Shown piece by piece: positions 5,104-11,555 of a stretch of 20,243 nucleotides of DNA. The stretch spans positions 1-20,243 of the forward strand of contig JASEHG010000010.1 of NCBI GenBank assembly GCA_030018855.1. The letters run 5' to 3'. The notes beneath the pieces are model-generated. The model worked only from the letters and a program-made list of their open reading frames with translations. It did no database searches and had not been told where the DNA came from. The position numbers were made by a program, and so were the translations under genes. Origin of the DNA: Candidatus Brocadiaceae bacterium (GTDB lineage: Bacteria; Planctomycetota; Brocadiia; Brocadiales; Bathyanammoxibiaceae). Position 1 is the first letter of the stretch; every line of letters begins with the position of its first letter.

Positions 5104-6720
5104 GCCTACTGCTTACTGCTTACCGCCTTTTGCTACCATACGCCGCTCCTGGGGGAAGAACTGTCCCCGAATCCGCCTAAGGTGGATTCGGGACTGGCCC
5201 TGAACCAGAACGGTTCAGCATTGGGGGCATCCGCCTCAGGCGGACAATTCTATAGCCCTGGTGCTCCGCCACCGGCATTGGGGGCAGAGCCACAATGCTA
5301 TAGCCCTGGTGCTCCGCCACCAGGGCTGGCCCAACAACTCTTACCTCTACTCTCACCTAACACCTTAAAAGGTGCCTCGGTAGGGATTAGCGTGGTCAGA
5401 CTCCCAGATAAAACCCCCCTCTTTAAACACAATAGCCGGGAACTCTTTGCCGTGGCCTCCAACATGAAACTCTTTACCACTGCAAGTGCCCTGGATTACC
5501 TGGGCTCGCAGTATCAATTCAAGACCAGGGTCTTCTATCGGGGCGAGATGGACCCCCAGGGGAGGCTCCTCGGGGATATAATCGTCCGAGGAGGCGGAGA
5601 CCCCAACATCTCTGGCCGTTTTAATGGAGGGAAAGTTACCGCAGTCCTGGAAGACTGGGCAGAGGCCATCCTCCAGGCCGGGGTAAAAGAGATAGGGGGA
5701 GACATAGTGGCCGATGCCTCTTTCTTTGACAAGGAATGGATTCACCCAGGCTGGCCAAAGGACCAGCTCCTCTCCTGGTACTGTGCCCCCACCAGCGCCC
5801 TTTCTCTTAACGACAATTGTGTGGACGTTATCCTCCAGCCTGGCAAGGACGGCAGGGCAAAGGTAGAGTTGGAACCAGGCGGTGGTTATCTGAAAGTCGT
5901 TAACTCTTGTAATGTATCGGATAACCTTAAAAAACCCCGTGTGCACGTGAACAGAGACCCCGATTCCGGAGAGATTTGCGTCAAGGGAGAGATGCCCCAG
6001 GGACGCAAATCCCTGAGATACTCGGTGCCAGTGGACAATCCTCCCCTCTTCTTTGCGAGCGTCTTCCGGGAGGTACTGGGAAAGAAAGGTATCAAGGTAT
6101 CTGGCCAGCCAAGGTTATTGGGGGCGGAGGAATCAGACCAGACGACGTGGAAGCTCCTCACGTGTACCACCTCCACCATGGCCCAGGCCGTAACGGTGGC
6201 TAACACCAGGAGTCAGAACTTTTATGCGGAGCAGATACTCAAGACCGTTGGTGCAGAGGTGAGGGGCGAGGGGAGCCGCCCAGCCGGCCTGGAAGTAATT
6301 AAAGAACTGATGTTTAAATTGGGTTACGAACCACGGGAATATCAGGTGGAAGACGGCTCAGGTCTGTGCAGGGAAAACCGCTTCTCCCCGGAGATGATAA
6401 CCGACTTGCTGGCCTTCATGTACCAGCATAAAGAGTCCGAGACGTTTGTCTCTTCCCTGCCGGTCTCAGGTATCACGGGTAGCCTCCACAAGAGATTAAG
6501 AGGGCCTTCTTGCACGGGAAAAGTCAAGGCCAAGACAGGCTACATCTCAAAGGTCTGCGCCCTTTCCGGCTATGTGGAGACCCAGGGGGGAGACACACTT
6601 GCCTTTTCTATACTGGTCAATGACTTCAAGATAGCCCCAGCCCACGTAAAGGAATTCCAGGACTCTATATGCAGGGTACTGACAGGGTATGGAAATGGGA
6701 ACGGGAACAGAAAGATGTAG
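5053..6720 (+). CDS. dacB: D-alanyl-D-alanine carboxypeptidase/endopeptidase (PBP4, S13)
   Basis: A periplasmic penicillin-binding enzyme that removes terminal D-Ala from, or cleaves cross-links in, peptidoglycan. All active-site motifs are present (numbering from this start, 555 aa): SNMK at 136-139 with the nucleophilic Ser and the general-base Lys, SLN at 251-253, and KTG at 494-496. The large insert between SxxK and SxN typical of the S13 family is present. Residues about 16-27 (MVAYCLLLTAFC) form the hydrophobic core of a probable signal peptide. Residues about 37-92 are Pro/Gly-rich, carry two copies of YSPGAPPP, and are encoded by repeats. The start is uncertain: the frame is open back to a GTG at 4942 that reads through an inverted repeat, and ATGs at 5080 and 5098 are also possible. 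ATG 5053 is chosen because it keeps a positively charged residue before the core. Confidence 0.9.
   Translation: MYYRSAWQAMYPTWCMVAYCLLLTAFCYHTPLLGEELSPNPPKVDSGLALNQNGSALGASASGGQFYSPGAPPPALGAEPQCYSPGAPPPGLAQQLLPLLSPNTLKGASVGISVVRLPDKTPLFKHNSRELFAVASNMKLFTTASALDYLGSQYQFKTRVFYRGEMDPQGRLLGDIIVRGGGDPNISGRFNGGKVTAVLEDWAEAILQAGVKEIGGDIVADASFFDKEWIHPGWPKDQLLSWYCAPTSALSLNDNCVDVILQPGKDGRAKVELEPGGGYLKVVNSCNVSDNLKKPRVHVNRDPDSGEICVKGEMPQGRKSLRYSVPVDNPPLFFASVFREVLGKKGIKVSGQPRLLGAEESDQTTWKLLTCTTSTMAQAVTVANTRSQNFYAEQILKTVGAEVRGEGSRPAGLEVIKELMFKLGYEPREYQVEDGSGLCRENRFSPEMITDLLAFMYQHKESETFVSSLPVSGITGSLHKRLRGPSCTGKVKAKTGYISKVCALSGYVETQGGDTLAFSILVNDFKIAPAHVKEFQDSICRVLTGYGNGNGNRKM
5103..5127 (+). repeat. dispersed CTACTGCTTACTGC repeat encoding the signal-peptide core
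   Basis: TGCCTACTGCTTACTGC plus TTACCGCC closely resembles 5005-5026 (TTACTGCGTACTGCCTACCGCC) in the preceding inverted repeat. Read in the dacB frame it encodes AYCLLLTA, the hydrophobic core of the putative signal peptide. Confidence 0.65.
5166..5192. repeat. 27-nt palindrome inside dacB
   Basis: The half-site CCCGAATCCGCCT pairs with AGGTGGATTCGGG around one central A, with a single G-T mismatch. It contains a degenerate copy of the TCCGCCTNAGGCGGA family (5172-5186) and encodes part of the linker after the signal peptide (PNPPKVDSG). Confidence 0.7.
5230..5244. repeat. TCCGCCTNAGGCGGA palindrome inside dacB
   Basis: A perfect copy with C in the middle, in the coding region of the DacB linker. 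It is identical apart from the middle base to 26-40 and 6879-6893. Confidence 0.75.
5250..5321 (+). repeat. 24-nt direct repeat in the DacB linker
   Basis: Exact 24-nt copies at 5250-5273 and 5298-5321 begin CTATAGCCCTGG and end CTCCGCCACC. They are 48 nt apart start to start, so they remain in frame and each encodes YSPGAPPP. Flanking CATTGGGGGC segments (near 5219 and 5276) are also duplicated. Confidence 0.8.
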
Positions 6721-6727
6721 TGCTGGG

Positions 6728-6821
6728 CAGTCTTCAGCTATCAGTTGTCAGTGGTCAGTTATCTAAGAACCGAAGACTGACAACCGACAACTGACAACCG
6801 ATTGCTTATAACTGAAGACTG
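6728..6821. repeat. inverted repeat of CAGTTGT heptamers
   Basis: Outer arms CAGTCTTCAG (6728-6737) and CTGAAGACTG (6812-6821) are exact inverted copies. The left arm continues with three 7-nt units (TCAGTTG, TCAGTGG, TCAGTTA; 6741-6761) and the right with GACAACC, GACAACT, GACAACC (6779-6799), which are complementary in type. The layout suggests a foldable mobile or REP-like repeat; it sits just after the dacB stop and could act as a 3'-end hairpin. Confidence 0.65.
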
Positions 6822-6878
6822 AGTACGTCAACACAAACCGTGAGATGAAGATATGGAATCAGAAAGAGATGTAGCCGC

Positions 6879-6893
6879 TCCGCCTGAGGCGGA
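6879..6893. repeat. TCCGCCTNAGGCGGA palindrome
   Basis: A perfect copy with G in the middle, 48 nt before the methyltransferase start. Third perfect member of the family in this window. Confidence 0.75.
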
Positions 6894-6941
6894 TAGCCTG
6901 CGTTTTAGAGAATCATGTTAAAGATATAGCCGGCACAAATT

Positions 6942-7553
6942 ATGGAAGCAGAGAGACTAAAGAGTATATACGCCTTTTATTCCTCCTTTTATGACGGCTT
7001 CTTTGGGAGGCTGTACGCCCCAGGCAGGAGGGCCGCCATCAGGCTTATGGACATAAAGCCCAGAGAGGAGATACTGGAGGTAGGGGTAGGGACTGGTATA
7101 GCCCTCCCGTTATATCCGAGGGAGGCCAGTGTGGTGGGGATAGACCTCTCGGCGGAGATGCTGGAGAAGGCCCGACAGAGGAAGCGGGACTTCGGATTAT
7201 CCCACGTAGAGTTGCATGAGATGGACGCCACCAGGATGGACTTCCCCTCAGGGAGGTTTCATAAGGTGATTGCCGCACATACAATGGCCGTTGTGCCAGA
7301 ACCCTTGAGGCTGGTACTGGAGATGAGGCGGGTCTGTCGGGAGGGGGGAGAGATTTACATCCTGAACTATGCAGGCAACACCGAGGGCTGGCTCTCCCAG
7401 ATGGACAAATTTATCTCCCCCTTCAGGATGGCCCTGGGTCTCGGACAGCACCTGGACATAGAGGCCATACTCCAGGATGGAGGGCTAAGGATAGAACACC
7501 AGGAGAGGGTAAACCTCTTTGGCTCTTGTTGTCTGATAAAGTGCAGGAAATAA
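6942..7553 (+). CDS. class I SAM methyltransferase, PmtA-like
   Basis: A 203-aa SAM-dependent methyltransferase. Motif I is EVGVGTG (46-52), followed by the acidic loop GIDLS (67-71, D68 expected to bind the ribose hydroxyls), and D95 (MDAT) near the adenine. The N-terminal YAFYSSFYDGFFGRLYAPGRRAAI pattern resembles bacterial phosphatidylethanolamine N-methyltransferases of the PmtA type, which make phosphatidylcholine at the membrane. That substrate is an inference from pattern only; ubiquinone/menaquinone methyltransferases are alternatives. No signal peptide or membrane segment is seen. The ATG has no strong Shine-Dalgarno. It stands alone, with repeats upstream and gene debris downstream. 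Confidence 0.85.
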   Translation: MEAERLKSIYAFYSSFYDGFFGRLYAPGRRAAIRLMDIKPREEILEVGVGTGIALPLYPREASVVGIDLSAEMLEKARQRKRDFGLSHVELHEMDATRMDFPSGRFHKVIAAHTMAVVPEPLRLVLEMRRVCREGGEIYILNYAGNTEGWLSQMDKFISPFRMALGLGQHLDIEAILQDGGLRIEHQERVNLFGSCCLIKCRK

Positions 7554-7554
7554 G

Positions 7555-7692
7555 ATGAGGTCGTCAATGTATTACGATATTGTGGAAGCGAAATACCTTG
7601 AAGGGTACAAATTAGAGGTGATATTTGAAAATGGGAGAAAGCGGATGAGGCTATCTTGCGCCTTGAGCTTTTACAGGAAGAACGGGACTTGA
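7555..7692 (+). pseudogene. truncated DUF2442-like protein remnant
   Basis: This open frame begins one nucleotide after the methyltransferase stop and encodes 45 aa. After an MRSS lead, YYDIVEAKYLEGYKLEVIFENG matches my recollection of the N-terminus of DUF2442 proteins (small proteins often near toxin-antitoxin loci). At RKRMRLSC the match ends and the frame runs to TGA without the WPNG-type C-terminal motif. A second frame immediately overlaps (7629-7730, ending DERTAYQFLYK). The likely history is deletion or recombination joining two different gene fragments. The short frame could still be translated by coupling. Confidence 0.5.
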
Positions 7693-7730
7693 CCGATGAG
7701 AGGACGGCCTACCAGTTTTTATACAAGTAG
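7629..7730 (+). pseudogene. C-terminal gene fragment of unknown family
   Basis: An open stretch of 33 codons without its own start, in a different frame from the DUF2442-like remnant. It reads ADEAILRLELLQEERDL and then TDERTAYQFLYK before TAG. The amphipathic, charged composition looks protein-like, but I do not recognise it. It probably is the tail of a lost gene at the boundary of the AT-rich cluster. Confidence 0.3.
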
Positions 7731-7740
7731 TCTCTGTATT

Positions 7741-8091
7741 TCATGCTTGTTTCTTCAACTGTATCTCTGATTTCAAGATTGCAAGCTCCTGGGCCAGATT
7801 TTTAACTTGATTTGTCAAGTTGCTGACCTTTATCGAAAACTGTAAACATATAAGAATCAAGAAAATAACGGCAAAGAAGAAAACGGTTGATTGTGGGGCG
7901 ACTGCTCCTATTAAATGAGTTATTTTGATCAGGGCATCGCGCCAGATTGTTAGGACGATTATACTAAATCCTGTCATAAGCCAGAGCCATGCATATTCTT
8001 CCAGCAGTTTCCGCCTCCTTATCAATTCCAATATCAAGATAAAGATTGCCGCTGCAATAAAAATAGTAACTATTTGCTGTCGAAGTGGCAT
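7741..8091 (-). CDS. DUF2304 family membrane protein
   Basis: A 116-aa membrane protein of DUF2304 type, a family known for sitting beside polyprenyl-phosphate glycosyltransferases; it may help anchor or regulate them. Three hydrophobic segments are seen: about residues 6-23, 36-50 and 64-88. Charged RRRKLLEEYAWLW, characteristic of the family, lies between the first two. The C-terminal tail (NLTNQVKNLAQELAILKSEIQL) is a short coiled coil. The start is fixed by a strong Shine-Dalgarno AAGGAGG six nucleotides upstream. It is the last gene of the long minus-strand cluster and follows its GT2 partner by 16 nt. Confidence 0.85.
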   Translation of the reverse strand: MPLRQQIVTIFIAAAIFILILELIRRRKLLEEYAWLWLMTGFSIIVLTIWRDALIKITHLIGAVAPQSTVFFFAVIFLILICLQFSIKVSNLTNQVKNLAQELAILKSEIQLKKQA

Positions 8092-8097
8092 TTCCTA

Positions 8098-8104
8098 CCT
8101 CCTT
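8098..8104 (-). promoter_or_regulatory. strong ribosome binding site of the DUF2304 gene
   Basis: AAGGAGG on the minus strand, six nucleotides from the ATG at 8091. It is the best match to the anti-Shine-Dalgarno seen in the window. Confidence 0.75.
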
Positions 8105-8107
8105 ATT

Positions 8108-8809
8108 TTATGTCCTTATCTTTGTAATAAGCATAGATAAAAACATTTTGAAGACATAGTAAACAACGTTTAGTGGATTGCTGTGCATTGATTTGCCGTA
8201 TAAATTAGGATACATGGCAACAGGCACTTCTCCTATTTTAAAACCATTCTTAGACAGCAGCAATATAACGTCCGCATCAGGATAGTCGGAGGGGAATACA
8301 TCGGATACAAAAAGACTTAACACCCTCTTGTTCATAGCTTGAAAGCCTGACGTAATATCACTTATTTTTTGACCTGAAAGCACATAGAGGAAAAATCTGA
8401 ATACTTTCATGCCGATGGATCTGAATATTGACATCTTATAAACACTGGTATCTGAAAATCGGCATCCTAATACTACGTCAAAGGAACCACCCTTAATAAG
8501 GGGAAGCATTGTTTTCACGCTCTCTGGATCGTGCTGACCGTCACCATCCATCTGAACCAGGTAGGTGTAGTTATTGCGGATAGCATATTTATATCCCGTC
8601 TGGAGCGTGACACCGTATCCCATATTAAATGGATGAGAAAGTACAATTGCTCCTGCCTTTTCCGCCATTTCTGTGGTCCCGTCAATGGACCCGTCATTTA
8701 TAACTACTATATCAATGTCTGGATAGAGCTTTTTAGTTAAAGCAACGACTTTCAAGATAGTCCTTTCTTCGTTATACGCAGGTATTGTTATGAGTGTGTC
8801 TGAATGCAT
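8108..8809 (-). CDS. GT2 glycosyltransferase, polyprenyl-phosphate (DPM1-like) type
   Basis: A 233-aa GT-A-fold transferase that probably moves a sugar from a nucleotide donor to polyprenyl phosphate on the cytoplasmic face of the membrane. It opens with LITIPAYNEE, followed by VVINDGSIDGT, LSHPFNMGYG and QMDGDGQHDPE, whose DGDGQH carries the metal/UDP-binding DxD site; the SDITSGFQAMNKRV segment is typical of the family. No large C-terminal membrane domain is present, only a mildly hydrophobic end (VVYYVFKMFLSMLI). The ATG at 8809 is preferred over a TTG at 8833, since the domain starts directly after it. The adjacent DUF2304 gene supports the polyprenyl-phosphate assignment. The sugar is unknown. 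Confidence 0.88.
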   Translation of the reverse strand: MHSDTLITIPAYNEERTILKVVALTKKLYPDIDIVVINDGSIDGTTEMAEKAGAIVLSHPFNMGYGVTLQTGYKYAIRNNYTYLVQMDGDGQHDPESVKTMLPLIKGGSFDVVLGCRFSDTSVYKMSIFRSIGMKVFRFFLYVLSGQKISDITSGFQAMNKRVLSLFVSDVFPSDYPDADVILLLSKNGFKIGEVPVAMYPNLYGKSMHSNPLNVVYYVFKMFLSMLITKIRT

Positions 8810-8881
8810 GTAACGAACCCAGAATATAAGCAAAACCGTAAGACCAAGCCCAACAGATAGTAGTAGAACCAGAATCTCACA

Positions 8882-10306
8882 TTAACTTTTCTTTTGCCAG
8901 CCTAAATATTGAATAAAGGTATTCAAGTAACAAAGTGCTTCCGTAAACGTTTGGAGTTTTGTTAAAAACCGGGCGATGTAACCGACCCTGAAATAAAAGT
9001 TTTTATAGGATTTGTCTATTGTATCAAGTATGTATTCCTTTGGAACTTCCCCCCGGTAAAAATAAGCATGACCGTGAGCAAAGGGGGAGCGGCTGGATGT
9101 GATTAAATCCTCTGCACGCATTTGAGTGGACACATAGTTATTCCCCAGTTCCCCTTTTAATGCCTGCTCATACAATTTGCTGCCGGGATATAAAACAGTA
9201 ACACTCCAGGAGACAAAATCTGGATCAAGTTCAAAGGAGAACTTGACAGTTTCGTTCAGGGTTTCGTATGTTTCGCCGGGCAGTCCTGCCATGAAATAAC
9301 CGAGTGTCCTTATGCCTGCCTTTTTTGTAAGCCTGAAAGCCTCCTTTATTTGCCCTACGTGATAGCCTCTTCTGATGTTGTCCAGTATCTTTTGACTGCC
9401 AGACTCCACACCGTACGAGATGAGAAAACAACCCGAATCCTTCATTTTCTTCAGAAGTCTTTCATTGACAAGGTCAACCCGCGTTACACAGGACCATGTA
9501 ATTTTAATCCTTCTCAAAATCAACTCCTCGCATAATTCCTCGACCCTGCTTTTGTTAATGGTAAAATCATCGTCATAGAAATGTATCTGTTTTATATTGT
9601 ATTTATCTATCAGAAATTCTATTTCTCTTATGACCCGCTCGGTGCTCTGATAGCGGAAGTTCTGTCCTGAAACAGACTTCGTACAGTATGCGCATTGAAA
9701 CGGGCATCCCCTGCTCGTAATCATTGTTGCAAAGGATTTGTATAATCTGTAAGGCGGGTGGACTTTATACTTCTCCAGGGGAAACAAATGTCTTGCTGGG
9801 AAAGGCAGTTCATCTAAGTTTTGTACAGGCTCAGCCCTGTGATTGGTGATTACTTTGTTGTTGTTTCGGTACCATAGTCCTTTAATCTCATTCAGAGGGA
9901 TGCTTTTTCCTTGCAATGCCCTAACAAGTTGAACTATAAGATTTTCTCCTTCGCCCACGGCGACAAAATCAAGTTCAGGACATTCCTGCAGGCATTGTTC
10001 CGGGAGTGAGGAGGGGTGTGTGCCTCCGATAATTATCTTGGCGTATGGAGATGCTCTGCGTGCAACTTGAACTGTTTTTATTCCAGTTGGATAGACCGGA
10101 GACATTACAGTAATTCCGATAAGCCCCACATCTTTTGCCTGGGCAATTCGTTTTTCAAGAGAGTCAAAATCCAGTCTCTCCGCCCATGCATCAATCACCT
10201 CTACGAGTACGTTGTCACACTCAAGGGCAGCTGCAAGGTAGGCAAGCCCAAGTGGCATGACCGGCTGAGGCGAATCAGAGGGCGGATTGATTAACAAGAC
10301 TTTCAT
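8882..10306 (-). CDS. B12-binding-domain radical SAM protein (first paralog)
   Basis: A 474-aa enzyme. Residues 1-135 are the Rossmann-like cobalamin-binding-type domain (VLLINPPSDSP, LGLAYLAAALE, IIIGGTHPSSLPE, DFVAVGEGE). The radical SAM domain carries the [4Fe-4S] ligands C201, C205 and C208 (RGCPFQCAYC), then HFYDDDFTIN, YGVESGSQKIL and MAGLPGETYETL. The C-terminal segment (KNFYFRVGYIARFL) is shared in type with the other radical SAM proteins here. Family members do radical methylation, cyclisation or rearrangement; the substrate cannot be told. The first domain lacks the DxHxxG motif, as is common in this group, so cobalamin use is not proven. The ATG overlaps the stop of the upstream glycosyltransferase gene (ATGA), indicating translational coupling. 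Confidence 0.9.
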   Translation of the reverse strand: MKVLLINPPSDSPQPVMPLGLAYLAAALECDNVLVEVIDAWAERLDFDSLEKRIAQAKDVGLIGITVMSPVYPTGIKTVQVARRASPYAKIIIGGTHPSSLPEQCLQECPELDFVAVGEGENLIVQLVRALQGKSIPLNEIKGLWYRNNNKVITNHRAEPVQNLDELPFPARHLFPLEKYKVHPPYRLYKSFATMITSRGCPFQCAYCTKSVSGQNFRYQSTERVIREIEFLIDKYNIKQIHFYDDDFTINKSRVEELCEELILRRIKITWSCVTRVDLVNERLLKKMKDSGCFLISYGVESGSQKILDNIRRGYHVGQIKEAFRLTKKAGIRTLGYFMAGLPGETYETLNETVKFSFELDPDFVSWSVTVLYPGSKLYEQALKGELGNNYVSTQMRAEDLITSSRSPFAHGHAYFYRGEVPKEYILDTIDKSYKNFYFRVGYIARFLTKLQTFTEALCYLNTFIQYLGWQKKS

Positions 10307-11331
10307 TTAGGGATGTCCTTTGTAAGGCTTAACTTCTTGCGGACTTCGTTATAAATGATTTCTAGAGATTTTGACAATAAATTAAAGGCATACACAAAAT
10401 GTGTCATAACGAATATACCTAATATATATAAGAAAAGGTTGATTTTCTTATGTTTGATAGAGATTATTAAAGTGTAAAGCACAATAAACGGGAAGTAAAG
10501 CAAAGGAGAAAGGAACAATAAGTTAATAAATCCAAGGGGGACCAAGCTCATACTAACAGCAAACAAAAGAGGTAGCACAAAAAACATATTCGCAAAAAGG
10601 CTGTGCCTAAACGAAATAATAGCCCTTCCTTTTCCATACAACGCCATATTTTTCAGCCATCCTAATAAGTCGGAACGCATCTTATGATAAACAGCAACTG
10701 ACGGAATAAAATAAAGGTTATACCCTCGCTTGTTGAGTCTAAAATTAATATCCTGGTCCTCAGAAATATTACCCATCATTTCATCGAATCCGCCTATCTC
10801 TTTCAGTATGCTTTTATTATAAAGTACATTAAGACACGGTAAGCTTATAACCTTTTTAACATATGGAAAATTTCTGCCCTGAGGAGAGTTAAAAGAACCC
10901 AAGAAAGAATTGAGATAAAGACCAATGGCCATCGTGAACTTTGATGACTCAGGGGGTGGGACATTTCCGCCTCCTACACCAGCAATTATATTATTGTATA
11001 AAAGGTCTTTATATGCGCCACTTAGCTTACAGAGCCAATCTTTTGGTACAATGCAATCGGCATCAGTAAAAGCTATAAAAGGATAACGGCTTTCTCCGAT
11101 GGCTATGTTTCTGCCCGGAGCTATCTTTCTCTTTTCGTTAATAAGCAATTTTATTCTCTCTGTAGTCTTTTGAAACTCCTTTACAATCTCAATAGTCTTG
11201 TCTGTAGATATGCCATCAATAACGAGAACTTCCCAGGCACCGCCAGGATATTCCTGCCCCAGTATGGATTTAAGGCAGTCTCCTATATTCTTCTCCTCAT
11301 TGTATGTAAGGATGCACACTGAGATGTCCAT
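10303..11331 (-). CDS. GT2 glycosyltransferase with C-terminal membrane segments
   Basis: A 342-aa family 2 glycosyltransferase anchored to the membrane. It has ISVCILTYNEEKNIG, VLVIDGISTDKT, the RNIAIGESRYPFIAFTDADC region with the metal-binding DAD, and ISEDQDINFRLNKRGY with the ED acid pair expected to hold the catalytic base. Residues about 240-320 contain two to three hydrophobic stretches, and the protein ends with a basic tail. This layout is typical of enzymes building surface polysaccharide or glycolipid from lipid-linked precursors. Start: ATG at 11331; a TTG two codons upstream has a better-spaced GAGGG but is rarer. Twenty nucleotides separate it from the upstream remnant, and its stop overlaps the next gene by four nucleotides. 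Confidence 0.88.
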   Translation of the reverse strand: MDISVCILTYNEEKNIGDCLKSILGQEYPGGAWEVLVIDGISTDKTIEIVKEFQKTTERIKLLINEKRKIAPGRNIAIGESRYPFIAFTDADCIVPKDWLCKLSGAYKDLLYNNIIAGVGGGNVPPPESSKFTMAIGLYLNSFLGSFNSPQGRNFPYVKKVISLPCLNVLYNKSILKEIGGFDEMMGNISEDQDINFRLNKRGYNLYFIPSVAVYHKMRSDLLGWLKNMALYGKGRAIISFRHSLFANMFFVLPLLFAVSMSLVPLGFINLLFLSPLLYFPFIVLYTLIISIKHKKINLFLYILGIFVMTHFVYAFNLLSKSLEIIYNEVRKKLSLTKDIPK

Positions 11332-11350
11332 GTTCAAAAAGGCTGTTCCC

Positions 11351-11542
11351 TCAGATACGCAACGAAGGTAGTGCTTGTTCCAGGCATTTTTGTACGTTAA
11401 ATTTCTCGTGCAGTGTGTTTTTAAATTCTTCAGGGTATTCTCCCTCGTCTATATCACACCTGAAAAGGGTTAAAGCTTTTTTGCCGCCGCATAGGTCACA
11501 GGCAATCCATTCAAGGATATCGTGAGAAGGTCTCTTTCTCAT
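11351..11542 (-). pseudogene. truncated methyltransferase stub (N-terminal zinc-ribbon half)
   Basis: A 63-aa open frame. MRKRPSHDILEWIACDLCGG followed by KKALTLF resembles the N-terminus of SAM methyltransferases that act on sugars or polyketide-like molecules and start with a CxxC...CxxCG zinc ribbon. Here CDLCG (15-19) and KC (52-53) are present, but at the point where xxCGLxY should follow, the sequence turns into LEQALPSLRI and stops; the catalytic domain is absent. The gene is therefore a remnant, or was cut by a deletion that brought the glycosyltransferase close. It sits 13 nt after the upstream radical SAM gene. It might still be translated; no function is claimed. Confidence 0.55.
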
Positions 11543-11555
11543 TTTTCTTGCAACC

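Larger units (their letters stand above)
6721..6941. other. intergenic repeat-bearing spacer
   Basis: A 221-nt gap between dacB and the methyltransferase. It holds the 6728-6821 inverted repeat and the 6879-6893 palindrome. No promoter could be named with confidence and no gene was recognised. Confidence 0.5.

Noticed and set aside
5365..5946. 193-aa minus-strand frame inside dacB
   Set aside because: It lies wholly within the S13 domain, whose motifs are complete on the plus strand; it has no recognisable features.
6779..6800. CRISPR-like short tandem repeats
   Set aside because: Units are 7 nt and contiguous, with no unique spacers of constant length and no cas genes nearby.
8810..8833. 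TTG start at 8833 for the polyprenyl-phosphate GT2
   Set aside because: The nine extra codons have no ribosome binding site, and the family domain starts right after the ATG at 8809.
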